Source of the DNA: Streptomyces fructofermentans
Lineage (GTDB): Bacteria; Actinomycetota; Actinomycetes; Streptomycetales; Streptomycetaceae
Direction of reading: 5' to 3'
DNA length: 64,000 nucleotides
Assembly (NCBI RefSeq): GCF_014651055.1
Contig: NZ_BMWD01000029.1
Location: 25,497 to 89,496, forward strand
This document shows, one piece after another, positions 1-8,132 of the stretch; within the stretch, counting starts at the first letter, position 1, and each line of letters begins with the position of its first letter. Under the pieces are notes generated by a model, which searched no databases, was not told where the DNA came from, and saw only the letters and a list, made by a program, of their open reading frames with translations. Made by a program: the position numbers and the translations under genes.

Positions 1-28
1 CCCCCCCCGCGACAGGGGCGGCAGGTAC

Positions 29-1240
29 CTAGGAAGCGTCCGCCCTCACAGTGCTCTCCGCTCCCACCGCGCCCGCGGCGCACGCGAGTTCACGTCGGAC
101 GCGCGTGAACGGCCGGGGGCGGTCGATGGAGAGCACCGCGGCCGTCCGGCCCTCGCGCTCGTACAGCGCGAGGAATCCGGTGGCGTCCGGCGCCCCGTCG
201 GTGAGCGTGCCCTCCGCGACGCGGACGGTGTCGCCGGGGAGCCGGTGGCCCGCGAACTGGATCCGCGCGCCGTACTGGTCGGACCAGAAGTAGGGCAGCG
301 GACGAAGACGCTCCGCGGTGTGGCCGGCGAGGAGGTTCCGGATCGCGGTCCGGGGCTGTTCCGTGGCGCTCGTCCAGTGTTCGGCACGGGTTCCGCCGAC
401 CCGGGCGACGTCCCCGACGGCGACCACTTCCGGCAGGGCCGTCACACAGCCGTCGTCGCAGAGCACTCCGTCGCGCAGGGCGAGCGTCGAGCCCGCCAAC
501 CAGCCCGTGTTGGGGGCGGCGCCGATGCCCACGACGACGACCTCGGCGGGGAGCAGCCGGCCGTCGGCCAGTTCCACACCGTCGACCGCGCCCGCGCCCG
601 TGCCGCGCAGTCCGGCGACCCCGGTGCCGGTGATCAGCTCGACACCCCCGCGCCGGTGCAGCCCGGCGCACACGGCCGCCATCTCCGGCCCGAGTTGCGC
701 CACGAGCGGCAGGGGCGCGGCCTCGACGACGGTGACCCCGTGTCCGAGCCGCGCGCACGAGGAGGCGGTCTCGGAGCCGATGAAGCCGCCTCCGACCACC
801 ACCCGGCGGGGGCCGGAGGTCAGTTCGGCGCGCAGCGCGCGGGCGTCGTCGAGGGTCCGCAGCGTGTGGACCCCGGCGAGGCGGCCGCCGGGCATGGGCA
901 GTCCGCGGGCCGAGGCACCGGTGGCGACGACCACGCCGTCGGTCCGGACCTCGCGGCCGTCCGCCAGCAGGACGGTGCGGCCGGGCGGGTCGAGTCCGGC
1001 GGCCCGGACGCCGAGGATCCACTCGGCGTCGAGTGCCGAGAACTCCTCGTCGTCGGTGAGGTCGGGCGGGTCCTCGTCCGGCGCGCCGGTGAGGTAGTCC
1101 TTGGACAGGGGCGGGCGGTCGTAGGGGCGGTGGGGTTCGTCGCCGACGACCACCAGACGCCCGTCGAACCCCTGGGCACGCAGTTCCCTGGCCGCGTACA
1201 GGCCGGAGAGGGAGGCCCCGACGACGGTCACGGTCCTCAT
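29..1240 (-). CDS. FAD-dependent ferredoxin reductase (BphA4/putidaredoxin-reductase type)
   Basis: This 403-aa flavoprotein should move electrons from NAD(P)H to a [2Fe-2S] ferredoxin. An FAD-binding GASLSG turn sits at residues 8-13, and the PYDRPPLSK segment typical of oxygenase-coupled reductases at 39-47. A second dinucleotide site, GGGFIG, lies at 150-155, and an ATG-VGD flavin motif follows near residue 270. Length and order match the family. It lies downstream of the Rieske ferredoxin gene on the same strand, separated by an odd 340-bp spacer. The likely role is to feed the ferredoxin and then the Rieske oxygenase encoded at 6978-8132. The fold is certain; the partner assignment is inferred from position. 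Confidence 0.9.
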   Translation of the reverse strand: MRTVTVVGASLSGLYAARELRAQGFDGRLVVVGDEPHRPYDRPPLSKDYLTGAPDEDPPDLTDDEEFSALDAEWILGVRAAGLDPPGRTVLLADGREVRTDGVVVATGASARGLPMPGGRLAGVHTLRTLDDARALRAELTSGPRRVVVGGGFIGSETASSCARLGHGVTVVEAAPLPLVAQLGPEMAAVCAGLHRRGGVELITGTGVAGLRGTGAGAVDGVELADGRLLPAEVVVVGIGAAPNTGWLAGSTLALRDGVLCDDGCVTALPEVVAVGDVARVGGTRAEHWTSATEQPRTAIRNLLAGHTAERLRPLPYFWSDQYGARIQFAGHRLPGDTVRVAEGTLTDGAPDATGFLALYEREGRTAAVLSIDRPRPFTRVRRELACAAGAVGAESTVRADAS

Positions 1241-1580
1241 GTCCCGTTCCCCTTCCGCGGGGCGGGCACGCGGGGCACCGCCCGGGGTGTACGGACGGCG
1301 TGCGCGGCACGGACGCCGTGCACGGCACGGGCCTCGACGGCGTTACGGGCCGTGGCGGCGGCGCGGGAGCGGGCGGCACGCAGGCCCGCCGTGCGGCGAC
1401 CGTCCGTTCCGGGACCGGCCGCCCGGCAACGCGCCGCCCGGCAGTCGGCCGAACAGGCGCCCGGTTCAAGGGGATCGGCCCGGGCGGCGGGCCGGGGCCG
1501 TGCGGGCGTCCGCGGGTCCAGGGGTGCGGAACCACGGGAACGGACGACGGGCACGGAGGTACTCCTCGCGTCCGGGCGGC
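1241..1580. repeat. 340-bp non-coding spacer with degenerate GC-rich repeats
   Basis: No credible gene lies here. The sequence is built of imperfect GCACGG/CCGTGC-like and GCGGCACG-like repetitions. It separates the ferredoxin gene from its reductase, which in such systems usually lie only a few bases apart. It resembles the other expanded GC-rich spacers in this window. Confidence 0.5.
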
Positions 1581-1901
1581 TCATGCCGCCGAGCCCTCCT
1601 CGGCCGCCATGTGGACGTGGATCACCCCGTCCTCGACGGTGACACGGTGGGTGCGGACGGCCCTGCGTGCCGGGAGGCAGGTCGGCCGGCCGGCGCGGAG
1701 ATCGAATGAGGCGGCGTGCAGCGGGCATTCGACCAGACAGCCCTCCAGCCACCCTTCGGACAGGGACGCGTCCTGGTGGGTGCAGGTGTCGTCGATGGCG
1801 TACAACTCGCCGTCGGCGTTGAACACGGCGATGGGCGGCGCGGTGTCGACACGGACGGATTCGCCCGCGGGGAGGTCGTCGAGGCGGCAGACGGGAATCA
1901 C
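1581..1901 (-). CDS. Rieske-type [2Fe-2S] ferredoxin (oxygenase electron carrier)
   Basis: This 106-aa protein is a stand-alone Rieske ferredoxin. The cluster ligands are C40-x-H42 and C59-x2-H62, in the contexts CTHQ and CPLH, with the usual spacing. It should carry single electrons from the FAD reductase (29-1240) to a Rieske non-heme iron oxygenase. The start is a GTG at 1901 behind a strong GAGAGGGGG ribosome site. It diverges from the IclR regulator, and a palindromic operator candidate lies about 95 bp upstream. The nearest oxygenase alpha subunit is at 6978-8132, suggesting a three-component oxygenase split across the regulator. Confidence 0.93.
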   Translation of the reverse strand: MIPVCRLDDLPAGESVRVDTAPPIAVFNADGELYAIDDTCTHQDASLSEGWLEGCLVECPLHAASFDLRAGRPTCLPARRAVRTHRVTVEDGVIHVHMAAEEGSAA

Positions 1902-1993
1902 GGGCCCCCCTCTCGGTCCGGGACCACGGTCCCGTACCTCTCAGGTCCGGTCTGGTCCGCGGCCCTCCGGCCACGGACTCTTCGGTAACATGA

Positions 1994-2031
1994 TGTTTCG
2001 CATGGCGCACGAGGGAGCGCTATGCGCAACA
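1994..2031. promoter_or_regulatory. IclR operator candidate 1 (between ferredoxin and iclR)
   Basis: TGTTTCGCAT at 1994-2003 faces ATGCGCAACA at 2022-2031, an inverted repeat with one mismatch per 10-bp arm. The inner bases GGCGC and GCGCT extend it. It lies in the divergent spacer between the ferredoxin and iclR starts. A second site of the same design, with half-sites offset by the same 28 bp, precedes the oxidase operon at 3116-3153. Assignment to the IclR protein is by location. Confidence 0.6.
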
Positions 2032-2114
2032 GAATCCGCGCGGGATGCCCGTCACGTCAAGGGCTTCCCGGCAGAAGCGGCGCATTCAGGCCGCCAGGTG
2101 GTGGGAGTCGAGTC

Positions 2115-2933
2115 ATGAGCCGCACGCAGAAGCAGCCCGACGACGGCGGGGAGGCTCCCGACCGACAGGGCCGGGGCGCGGGCAGCGCCGTACAGTCCGT
2201 GGACCGCGCGGTGAGCGTGCTGGAGATCCTCGCCCGGCTGGGCGAGGCGGGGGTCACCGAGATCGCCGACGAGCTGGAGGTGCACAAGTCGACCGCGTCC
2301 CGCCTGCTCGGGGTGCTGGAGAACCGGGGGCTGGTCACCCAGGCCAAGGACCGCGGGAAGTACTACCTGGGCGCCGGCGTCCTTCGCCTCGCGGGCTCGG
2401 CCGCGGTGCGCCTGGACATCTCCCAGGAGGGCGTGCCCGTGTGCCGCGAACTCGCCGACGAGCTGGGCGAGACCGTCAACATCGCGGTGCTGGACGACGA
2501 CGCGGCGGTCAACATCATGCAGGCCCGCGGCGCCGCGTCCGTCACCGCGCAGAACTGGCTGGGCAGGCGCACCCCGCTGCACGCGACGTCCAGCGGCAAG
2601 GTGCTGCTCGCCCACCTCCCGCCCACACTGCGCGAGGGGCTGCTCGCCAGGCCGCTCCCGCGCTTCACCGAGCGCACGATCACCGGCACGGGCGCGCTGC
2701 GGGGCGAGTTGGAGGCCGTGGTCGAGCGGGGGTACGCGTTCGCCCTGGAGGAGCTGGAACTGGGGCTCGCCGCGACGGCCGCGCCGGTCCGCGCCCACGA
2801 CGGCAAGGTGATCGGTGCGATCAGCGTCTCCGGACCGGTGTACCGGCTGGACCCCGACCGGCTGCCGGACCTCGCGAAGCGCACGGTGGCGGCCGCCGGG
2901 GACCTCTCGCGCCGTATGGGGTACGGCTTCTGA
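2115..2933 (+). CDS. IclR-family transcriptional regulator
   Basis: This 272-aa regulator has an N-terminal winged helix-turn-helix (SVDRAVSVLEIL, then a VTEIADELEVHKSTASRLL recognition region). A C-terminal IclR effector domain follows (NIAVLDDDAAVNIMQ, TPLHATSSGKVLLAH, and a GAISVSGP end). An upstream in-frame ATG at 2022 would overlap the operator candidate, so the ATG at 2115 behind GGTGGGAG is preferred. It sits between the divergent ferredoxin/reductase pair and the methyl-amine oxidase operon. It probably senses a choline or betaine pathway intermediate and controls both units as well as itself. Confidence 0.92.
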   Translation: MSRTQKQPDDGGEAPDRQGRGAGSAVQSVDRAVSVLEILARLGEAGVTEIADELEVHKSTASRLLGVLENRGLVTQAKDRGKYYLGAGVLRLAGSAAVRLDISQEGVPVCRELADELGETVNIAVLDDDAAVNIMQARGAASVTAQNWLGRRTPLHATSSGKVLLAHLPPTLREGLLARPLPRFTERTITGTGALRGELEAVVERGYAFALEELELGLAATAAPVRAHDGKVIGAISVSGPVYRLDPDRLPDLAKRTVAAAGDLSRRMGYGF

Positions 2934-3086
2934 CGGAGCGTCGGGCAGACGCCGGGAGCGGGCCGGCCGGTGCGGGGAGCCGCACGCGGCCGGGGGGCGG
3001 GACCGGGTCGGCCTGCTCCCGCACCCCTGTGTGTCGGACGTGTTTCGGACCTCCCGCTCCTTTTGCCAAGGGTTAACCCGCACCCC

Positions 3087-3116
3087 TTGACGGCCTCGCG
3101 ACGGCTTTCTCACTAT
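3087..3116 (+). promoter_or_regulatory. Probable promoter of the dimethylglycine oxidase operon
   Basis: TTGACG at 3087-3092 is followed 18 bp later by CACTAT (3111-3116), a moderate -35/-10 pair. The left half of operator candidate 2 begins at the end of this -10, so a bound regulator would block or contact polymerase. Confidence 0.45.
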
Positions 3117-3153
3117 GTTCCTCATCGCGCAACTCGGCGTGCACTGCGCAACA
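3116..3153. promoter_or_regulatory. IclR operator candidate 2 (before the oxidase operon)
   Basis: TGTTCCTCAT at 3116-3125 and CTGCGCAACA at 3144-3153 form an imperfect inverted repeat. The half-site offset, 28 bp, equals that of the site at 1994-2031. Both sites share the flank ATGTT and the right half TGCGCAACAG. The site lies 16 bp before the start codon of the dehydrogenase remnant. Confidence 0.55.
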
Positions 3154-3168
3154 GCAGAGGAGCCTGTC

Positions 3169-3288
3169 GTGCCACACGAGGTCCGTGCCGCAGCCGCTGT
3201 GAGGAAGGGCGCTCCCGTCGAGGTGCGGACGGTCGTCGTGCCAGGTCCGGGGCCGGGCGAGGTGCCGCGCCCGGCAGTGGTCCTGTGA
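3169..3288 (+). pseudogene. 5' remnant of S-(hydroxymethyl)mycothiol dehydrogenase gene
   Basis: A GTG-started 39-codon frame follows an AGAGGAG ribosome site. Its first 31 residues (starting VPHEVRAAAAVRKG and ending VVVPGPGPGE) match, from memory, the N-terminus of actinobacterial zinc-dependent S-(hydroxymethyl)mycothiol (formaldehyde) dehydrogenases. The expected CGVCHTD zinc-site segment should follow within about ten residues, but the frame runs into unrelated VPRPAVVL and a stop. The TGA overlaps the GTG of the next gene (GTGA, 3285-3288). The fragment cannot be an enzyme. It supplies the promoter-proximal leader and probably the translational coupling for the oxidase. An internal deletion is the simplest explanation. 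Confidence 0.75.
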
Positions 3289-5771
3289 CCGGGGCGCCCG
3301 CGGCCGGTCAGAGGCGGCCCGGCACTCCCGCCGCACCCGGCACGAGCCCCCGTGTGGTCGTCGTGGGCGCGGGCATCGTCGGCTGCTCGCTCGCCGACGA
3401 ACTGACCGCCCTCGGCTGGACCGACGTCACGGTCCTCGAACAGGGGCCTCTGCCCGCCCCCGGCGGCTCCACGTCGCACGCGCCCGGCCTGGTCTTCCGG
3501 ACGAACCCGTCGAAGACGCTCACCGGCTTCGCCCGGTACACGGCCGAGAAGTTCGCCTCCCTGGAGGTCGACGGGGTCTCCTGCTTCCAGCGGGTGGGCG
3601 GCCTGGAGCTGGCGACCACCCCCGAGCGTCTCGCCGACCTCCACCGCAGGGCGGGTCACGCCGCCTCCTGGGGCGTACGCGGCGAGGTGGTGGGCGCGGC
3701 CCGCTGCAAGGAACTCTGGCCCCTCCTCGACGAGTCGGCCGTGCTCGGCGGCTTCCACACGCCGGACGACGGCCTGGCCGACGCCCTGCTCGCCGCCCGC
3801 GCCCAGACGGACCGGGCCCGAAGCCGCGGCGCGCGCTTCCTGGACCGGCACACGGTCACCGGCGTCGAACGGGAGGGCGGCCGGGTCACCGGCGTCGTCA
3901 CCGACCGGGGGACCTTCCCCGCGGACCACGTCGTGTCCGCCGCCGGGTTCTGGGGGCCGGTGGTGGGCCGGATGGCCGGCGTCGACGTGCCCCTGCAACC
4001 CCTCGCGCACCAGTACGCGCGCACGCTGCCGCTGCCCGCGCCGGCCGGGGCGGACGCCGAGGCCTCGCGGCCCATCCTCCGCTTCCAGGACCGCGACCTC
4101 TACTTCCGCGAGCACGGCGACCGCCTGGGCATCGGCAGTTACGCGCACAGGCCGATGCCCGTGGACCCGTTCGAGGTGCCCGCCTACGACGAGGCCCGCG
4201 CCCGGGACCTGGAGATGCCGTCCTCGCTGCCCTTCACCGAGGAGGACTGGGCGCCGAGCTGGGAGGACTGCTGCTCGCTGATGCCGGCCCTGCGCGAGAG
4301 CGCGGTCGAGGAGGGGTTCAACGGCGTCTTCTCGTTCACGCCCGACGGGATGCCGATCCTCGGGGAGGCACGCGAACTGCGCGGGTTCTGGCTGGCGGAG
4401 GCCGTGTGGGTGACCCACTCGGCGGGGGCCGCCAGGGCGGTCGCCGAGTGGATGGTCCACGGCCGCCCGGAGGCCGACGTCCACGAGTGCGACATCGCCC
4501 GGTTCGAGGACGTCCAGCGTTCCCCCGCGTACGTCAGGGACCGCGGCTCGCAGCAGTTCGCCGAGGTCTACGACGTCATCCACCCCCTCCAGCCGATGGA
4601 GCGGCCGCGGCCGCTGCGGGTCAGCCCCTTCCACGCGCGGCAGCAGGAGCTGGGCGCGTACTTCCTGGAGGGCGGCGGCTGGGAGCGCCCGCACTGGTAC
4701 GAGGCGAACGCACCCCTCGCCGAGGGACTGCGGCTGCCCGAGCGGGACGCCTGGTCGGCCAGGTACTGGTCGCCCGTCGCGGCGGCCGAGGCGCTGGCGA
4801 CCCGCGAGAGGGTCGCGCTCTTCGACATGACGCCGCTGCGCCGCCTCGAGGTCACCGGTCCCGGCGCGCTGGAGTTCCTGCACGGCATGACCACGAACAA
4901 CCTCCGCAAGCGGCCCGGCGCGGTCACGTACACCCTGCTCCTCGACGAGAGCGGCGGCATACGGTCCGATCTGACCGTCGCGCGCCTCGGCGCCGACCGC
5001 TTCCAGGTGGGCGCCAACTCCCCCGCCGACCTCGACCGGCTCTCCCGGCACGCCCCGGACGGCGTCCGGATCAGGGACATCACGTCCGGCACCTGCTGCG
5101 TCGGCGTCTGGGGCCCGCTCGCCCGCGCTCTCGTGCAGCCGCTCACCCGGGACGACTTCTCCCACGAGGGCTTCGGCTACTTCCGCGCCAAGGAGACCCA
5201 CCTGGGGCACGTCCCCGTGACGGCGATGAGGCTGAGCTATGTCGGGGAGCTGGGCTGGGAGCTGTACACGAGTGCCGACCTCGGGCTCCTGCTCTGGGAC
5301 ACGCTCTGGGAGGCGGGCCGGGAGCACGGCGTGGTGGCGGCCGGGCGCTCCGCCTTCAACAGCCTCCGCCTGGAGAAGGGCTACCGCGCCTGGGGCGTCG
5401 ACATGACGGACGAGCACGACCCGTTCGAGGCGGGTGTCGGCTTCGCGGTGCGGTGGGACAAGGGCGGGTTCACGGGGCGGGAGGCCCTGGAGGCGCGGGG
5501 CGAACCCGCGCGCAGGCTCACCCCGCTGCTCCTCGACGACCCGGCCTCCGTCGTCCTCGGCAAGGAGCCCGTGCACGTCGACGGCGTCGCGGCGGGCTAC
5601 GTCACCAGTGCCGCGTACGGCTACACGGTGGGCCGTTGCGTCGCGTACGCGTGGCTGCCGGTGCTCCCGTCCGGTACGGGTGTGCACATCGGGTACTTCG
5701 GCGAGAAGGTGCCGGCCACGGTCGTCGACGAGCCGATCCTCGACCCGGGCATGACCCGCATCCGCCGCTGA
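3285..5771 (+). CDS. Dimethylglycine oxidase (FAD + GcvT-fold, folate-dependent)
   Basis: This 828-aa two-domain enzyme should oxidise N,N-dimethylglycine to sarcosine, passing the methyl carbon to tetrahydrofolate. The FAD domain (about 1-430) starts with VVVGAGIVG and has the SHAPGLVFRTNPSKT segment. Its H65 corresponds to the histidine that binds FAD covalently in Arthrobacter dimethylglycine oxidase. A GcvT-like folate domain follows (DMTPLRRLEV, GTCCVGVWGPLAR, LSYVGELGWELYTS, LRLEKGYRAWG). Similarity to the Arthrobacter enzyme, as remembered, runs end to end, including YREHGDR-like and SFTPDGMP-like segments. The start is a GTG overlapping the stop of the dehydrogenase remnant. It heads the catabolic operon. 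Confidence 0.9.
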   Translation: MTGAPAAGQRRPGTPAAPGTSPRVVVVGAGIVGCSLADELTALGWTDVTVLEQGPLPAPGGSTSHAPGLVFRTNPSKTLTGFARYTAEKFASLEVDGVSCFQRVGGLELATTPERLADLHRRAGHAASWGVRGEVVGAARCKELWPLLDESAVLGGFHTPDDGLADALLAARAQTDRARSRGARFLDRHTVTGVEREGGRVTGVVTDRGTFPADHVVSAAGFWGPVVGRMAGVDVPLQPLAHQYARTLPLPAPAGADAEASRPILRFQDRDLYFREHGDRLGIGSYAHRPMPVDPFEVPAYDEARARDLEMPSSLPFTEEDWAPSWEDCCSLMPALRESAVEEGFNGVFSFTPDGMPILGEARELRGFWLAEAVWVTHSAGAARAVAEWMVHGRPEADVHECDIARFEDVQRSPAYVRDRGSQQFAEVYDVIHPLQPMERPRPLRVSPFHARQQELGAYFLEGGGWERPHWYEANAPLAEGLRLPERDAWSARYWSPVAAAEALATRERVALFDMTPLRRLEVTGPGALEFLHGMTTNNLRKRPGAVTYTLLLDESGGIRSDLTVARLGADRFQVGANSPADLDRLSRHAPDGVRIRDITSGTCCVGVWGPLARALVQPLTRDDFSHEGFGYFRAKETHLGHVPVTAMRLSYVGELGWELYTSADLGLLLWDTLWEAGREHGVVAAGRSAFNSLRLEKGYRAWGVDMTDEHDPFEAGVGFAVRWDKGGFTGREALEARGEPARRLTPLLLDDPASVVLGKEPVHVDGVAAGYVTSAAYGYTVGRCVAYAWLPVLPSGTGVHIGYFGEKVPATVVDEPILDPGMTRIRR

Positions 5772-5811
5772 GGGCGCCGACCGCGCTCCAGGACCCGCCC
5801 AGGAGGCCCGA

Positions 5812-6981
5812 GTGTCCCCCACGTACGACGTCATCGTGATCGGCTTGGGCGGCATGGGCAGTGCCGCCGCCCACCACCTGTCCGCCCGCGGTGCCCGTGT
5901 GCTCGGGCTGGAGAAGTTCACTCCCGTGCACAACCGCGGCTCCAGCCACGGCGGTTCACGCATCACCCGCCAGTCCTACTTCGAGGACCCGGCGTACGTG
6001 CCGCTGCTGCTGCGCGCCTACGAGCTGTACGAGGACGTGGAGCGGGCCACCGGCCGGGACATCGCCACGCTGTGCGGCGGGGTCATGGTCGGGCCGCCGG
6101 ACTCGCTCACCGTACGGGGCTCGCTGCGTTCCGCCACCCGCTGGGACCTGCCCCACGAGATGCTGGACGCCGCCGAGATCCGGCGCCGGTTCCCGACGCT
6201 GAACCCGGCGGACGACGAGGTCGCGCTGTACGAGCGCAGGGCCGGGCTGGTGCGGCCCGAGAACATGGTCGCCGCGCACCTCCAGTTGGCGGCCCGGCAG
6301 GACGCCGACCTCCACTTCGACGAACCGATGACCCGCTGGGAGCCCTGCCGGGACGGCGTCCGCGTCCACACGGCCGGGAACACGTACACAGCCGGGCAGT
6401 TGGTGATCTGCCCGGGGGCGTGGGCGCCGCGCCTGCTCGCCGACCTGGACGTGCCGTTCACCATCGAGCGCCAGGTCATGTACTGGTTCCAGCCGGCCGG
6501 CGGGGTCGGCCCCTTCCGGTCCTCCGGCCATCCGATCTACATCTGGGAGGACGCGGCCGGCGTCCAGGTCTACGGCTTCCCGTCGATCGACGGACCGGAC
6601 CTGGGCGCCAAGGTCGCCTTCTTCCGCAGGGGCGTCGAGTGCACTCCTGAGACGATCGACCGGACCGTCCACGAGTACGAGGTCCGGGCGATGGCCGACC
6701 ACATGGCCCGCTGCATCCCGACCCTGCCGGGCCGCTTCCTCAAGGCCGCCACCTGCATGTACTCCAACACGCCCGACGAGCACTTCGTCATCGCCCGGCA
6801 TCCGGCCCATCCGGAGTCGGTGACCGTGGCCTGCGGCTTCTCCGGGCACGGGTTCAAGTTCGTGCCCGTCGTCGGGGAGATCCTCGCCGATCTGGCGCTC
6901 AACGGCACGACCGAGCATCCGATCGGCCTGTTCGACCCCCACCGTCTCGCCGCCGCGCCCGCCCGAGGAGAACGCACGTGA
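5812..6981 (+). CDS. Monomeric sarcosine oxidase / N-methyl amino acid oxidase (MSOX/SolA family)
   Basis: This 389-aa flavoprotein should demethylate sarcosine to glycine, releasing formaldehyde and hydrogen peroxide. A GLGGMG dinucleotide motif lies at 11-16, followed by the family segment RGSSHGGSRITRQSY. C315 in TCMYSNTPDEHF matches both the position and the context of the cysteine that binds FAD covalently in monomeric sarcosine oxidase. The GTG start at 5812 lies behind AGGAGG. The stop overlaps the start of the Rieske oxygenase gene. Its place after dimethylglycine oxidase favours sarcosine over N-methyltryptophan as substrate. Confidence 0.9.
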   Translation: MSPTYDVIVIGLGGMGSAAAHHLSARGARVLGLEKFTPVHNRGSSHGGSRITRQSYFEDPAYVPLLLRAYELYEDVERATGRDIATLCGGVMVGPPDSLTVRGSLRSATRWDLPHEMLDAAEIRRRFPTLNPADDEVALYERRAGLVRPENMVAAHLQLAARQDADLHFDEPMTRWEPCRDGVRVHTAGNTYTAGQLVICPGAWAPRLLADLDVPFTIERQVMYWFQPAGGVGPFRSSGHPIYIWEDAAGVQVYGFPSIDGPDLGAKVAFFRRGVECTPETIDRTVHEYEVRAMADHMARCIPTLPGRFLKAATCMYSNTPDEHFVIARHPAHPESVTVACGFSGHGFKFVPVVGEILADLALNGTTEHPIGLFDPHRLAAAPARGERT

Positions 6982-8132
6982 CGACGACCCCCGCCCCCTC
7001 CGCTGCCCCCGCCCCGCTGCCGCCGAGCCTGATCGCCACCCTGCCGGGCCGCTACTACACCGACCCTGGCATCTTCCGGCAGGAGCAGGAGGCGGTGTTC
7101 GAGTCGATGTGGTTCTGCGCGGTCCGCAGCGCCGACCTGGACCGCCCGGGAGCCTTCCGCACGGTGCAGGTCGGCCGCGAGAACGTGCTGGTCACCCGCT
7201 CCCGCGGCGGTGGTCTGCACGCCTTCCTCAACGTCTGCCGGCACCGCGGCGCCCGCCTGTGCACCGAGGAGGCGGGCCAGGTCCGGCGCAACCTCCAGTG
7301 CCCGTACCACGCGTGGACGTACGACCTGGACGGGCGGCTGGTCGCCGCGCCCAACCTGACGCGGATGCCCGACGTCGACCGCGACGGGTACGGCCTGGTC
7401 CGGGTCGCCCTGCGGGAATGGCTCGGCTACGCCTGGGTGTGCCTCGCGGACGAACCGCCGTCCTTCGAGGAGACCGTGACGGGCGCGGCCGTGGAGCGGC
7501 TCGGGAACGCGGCGGCGATCGAGCACTACGGGACCGAGGACCTCGCCCTCGGCCGACGGATCGTGTACGACGTACGGGCGAACTGGAAGCTGCTCGTCGA
7601 GAACTTCATGGAGTGCTACCACTGCGCCACGATCCACCCCGAACTCACCGACGTGCTGCCGGAGTTCGCCGAGGGGTACGCGGCCCAGTACTACGTGGGC
7701 CACGGCGCGGAGTTCGGCGAGGAGGTCAGGGGCTTCACGGTCGACGGCAGCGAGGGGTTCGGGAGGCTGCCGGAGGTCACCGAGGAGCAGGACCGCCGCT
7801 ACTACGCGATCACGGTCAAACCGACCGTCTTCGTCAATCTCGTACCCGACCATGTCATCCTGCACCGCATGTTCCCGCTCGCCGAGGACCGGACGGTCGT
7901 GGAGTGCGACTGGCTCTACGCGCCGGAGGTCGTCGCGTCGGGGGCCGATCTGTCGAAGTCCGTGGAACTGTTCCACCGGGTCAACACACAGGACTTCGAG
8001 GCCTGCGAGCGCACACAGCCCTCCATGGCGTCCCGCGCCTACCGGCGGGGCGGGGTCCTGGTGCCCACCGAGCACCACATCGGGATGTTCCACGAGTGGC
8101 TCACCGGCATGCTGGGAGGCAACGATGGCTGA
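6978..8132 (+). CDS. Rieske oxygenase alpha subunit, glycine-betaine demethylase type (GbcA-like)
   Basis: This 384-aa oxygenase has a Rieske [2Fe-2S] domain (C87-x-H89, C108-x2-H111) and a mononuclear iron site (H215, H220 in ECYHCATIH). E212 occupies the position of the bridging aspartate of aromatic-ring dioxygenases. A glutamate there is a mark of quaternary-ammonium oxygenases such as carnitine oxygenase CntA. The likely reaction is glycine betaine to dimethylglycine plus formaldehyde. The GTG start overlaps the preceding stop, and the 3' end overlaps the next gene by 8 nt. No reductase is fused or adjacent, so the Rieske ferredoxin and FAD reductase at 29-1901 are the expected partners. 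Another betaine, such as stachydrine or carnitine, remains possible. Confidence 0.85.
   Translation: MTTTPAPSAAPAPLPPSLIATLPGRYYTDPGIFRQEQEAVFESMWFCAVRSADLDRPGAFRTVQVGRENVLVTRSRGGGLHAFLNVCRHRGARLCTEEAGQVRRNLQCPYHAWTYDLDGRLVAAPNLTRMPDVDRDGYGLVRVALREWLGYAWVCLADEPPSFEETVTGAAVERLGNAAAIEHYGTEDLALGRRIVYDVRANWKLLVENFMECYHCATIHPELTDVLPEFAEGYAAQYYVGHGAEFGEEVRGFTVDGSEGFGRLPEVTEEQDRRYYAITVKPTVFVNLVPDHVILHRMFPLAEDRTVVECDWLYAPEVVASGADLSKSVELFHRVNTQDFEACERTQPSMASRAYRRGGVLVPTEHHIGMFHEWLTGMLGGNDG

Noticed and set aside
2052..5966. A 1304-aa open frame on the minus strand opposite the IclR and oxidase genes
   Set aside because: It is a GC-rich shadow of real genes on the other strand, low-complexity, with no domain or ribosome site.
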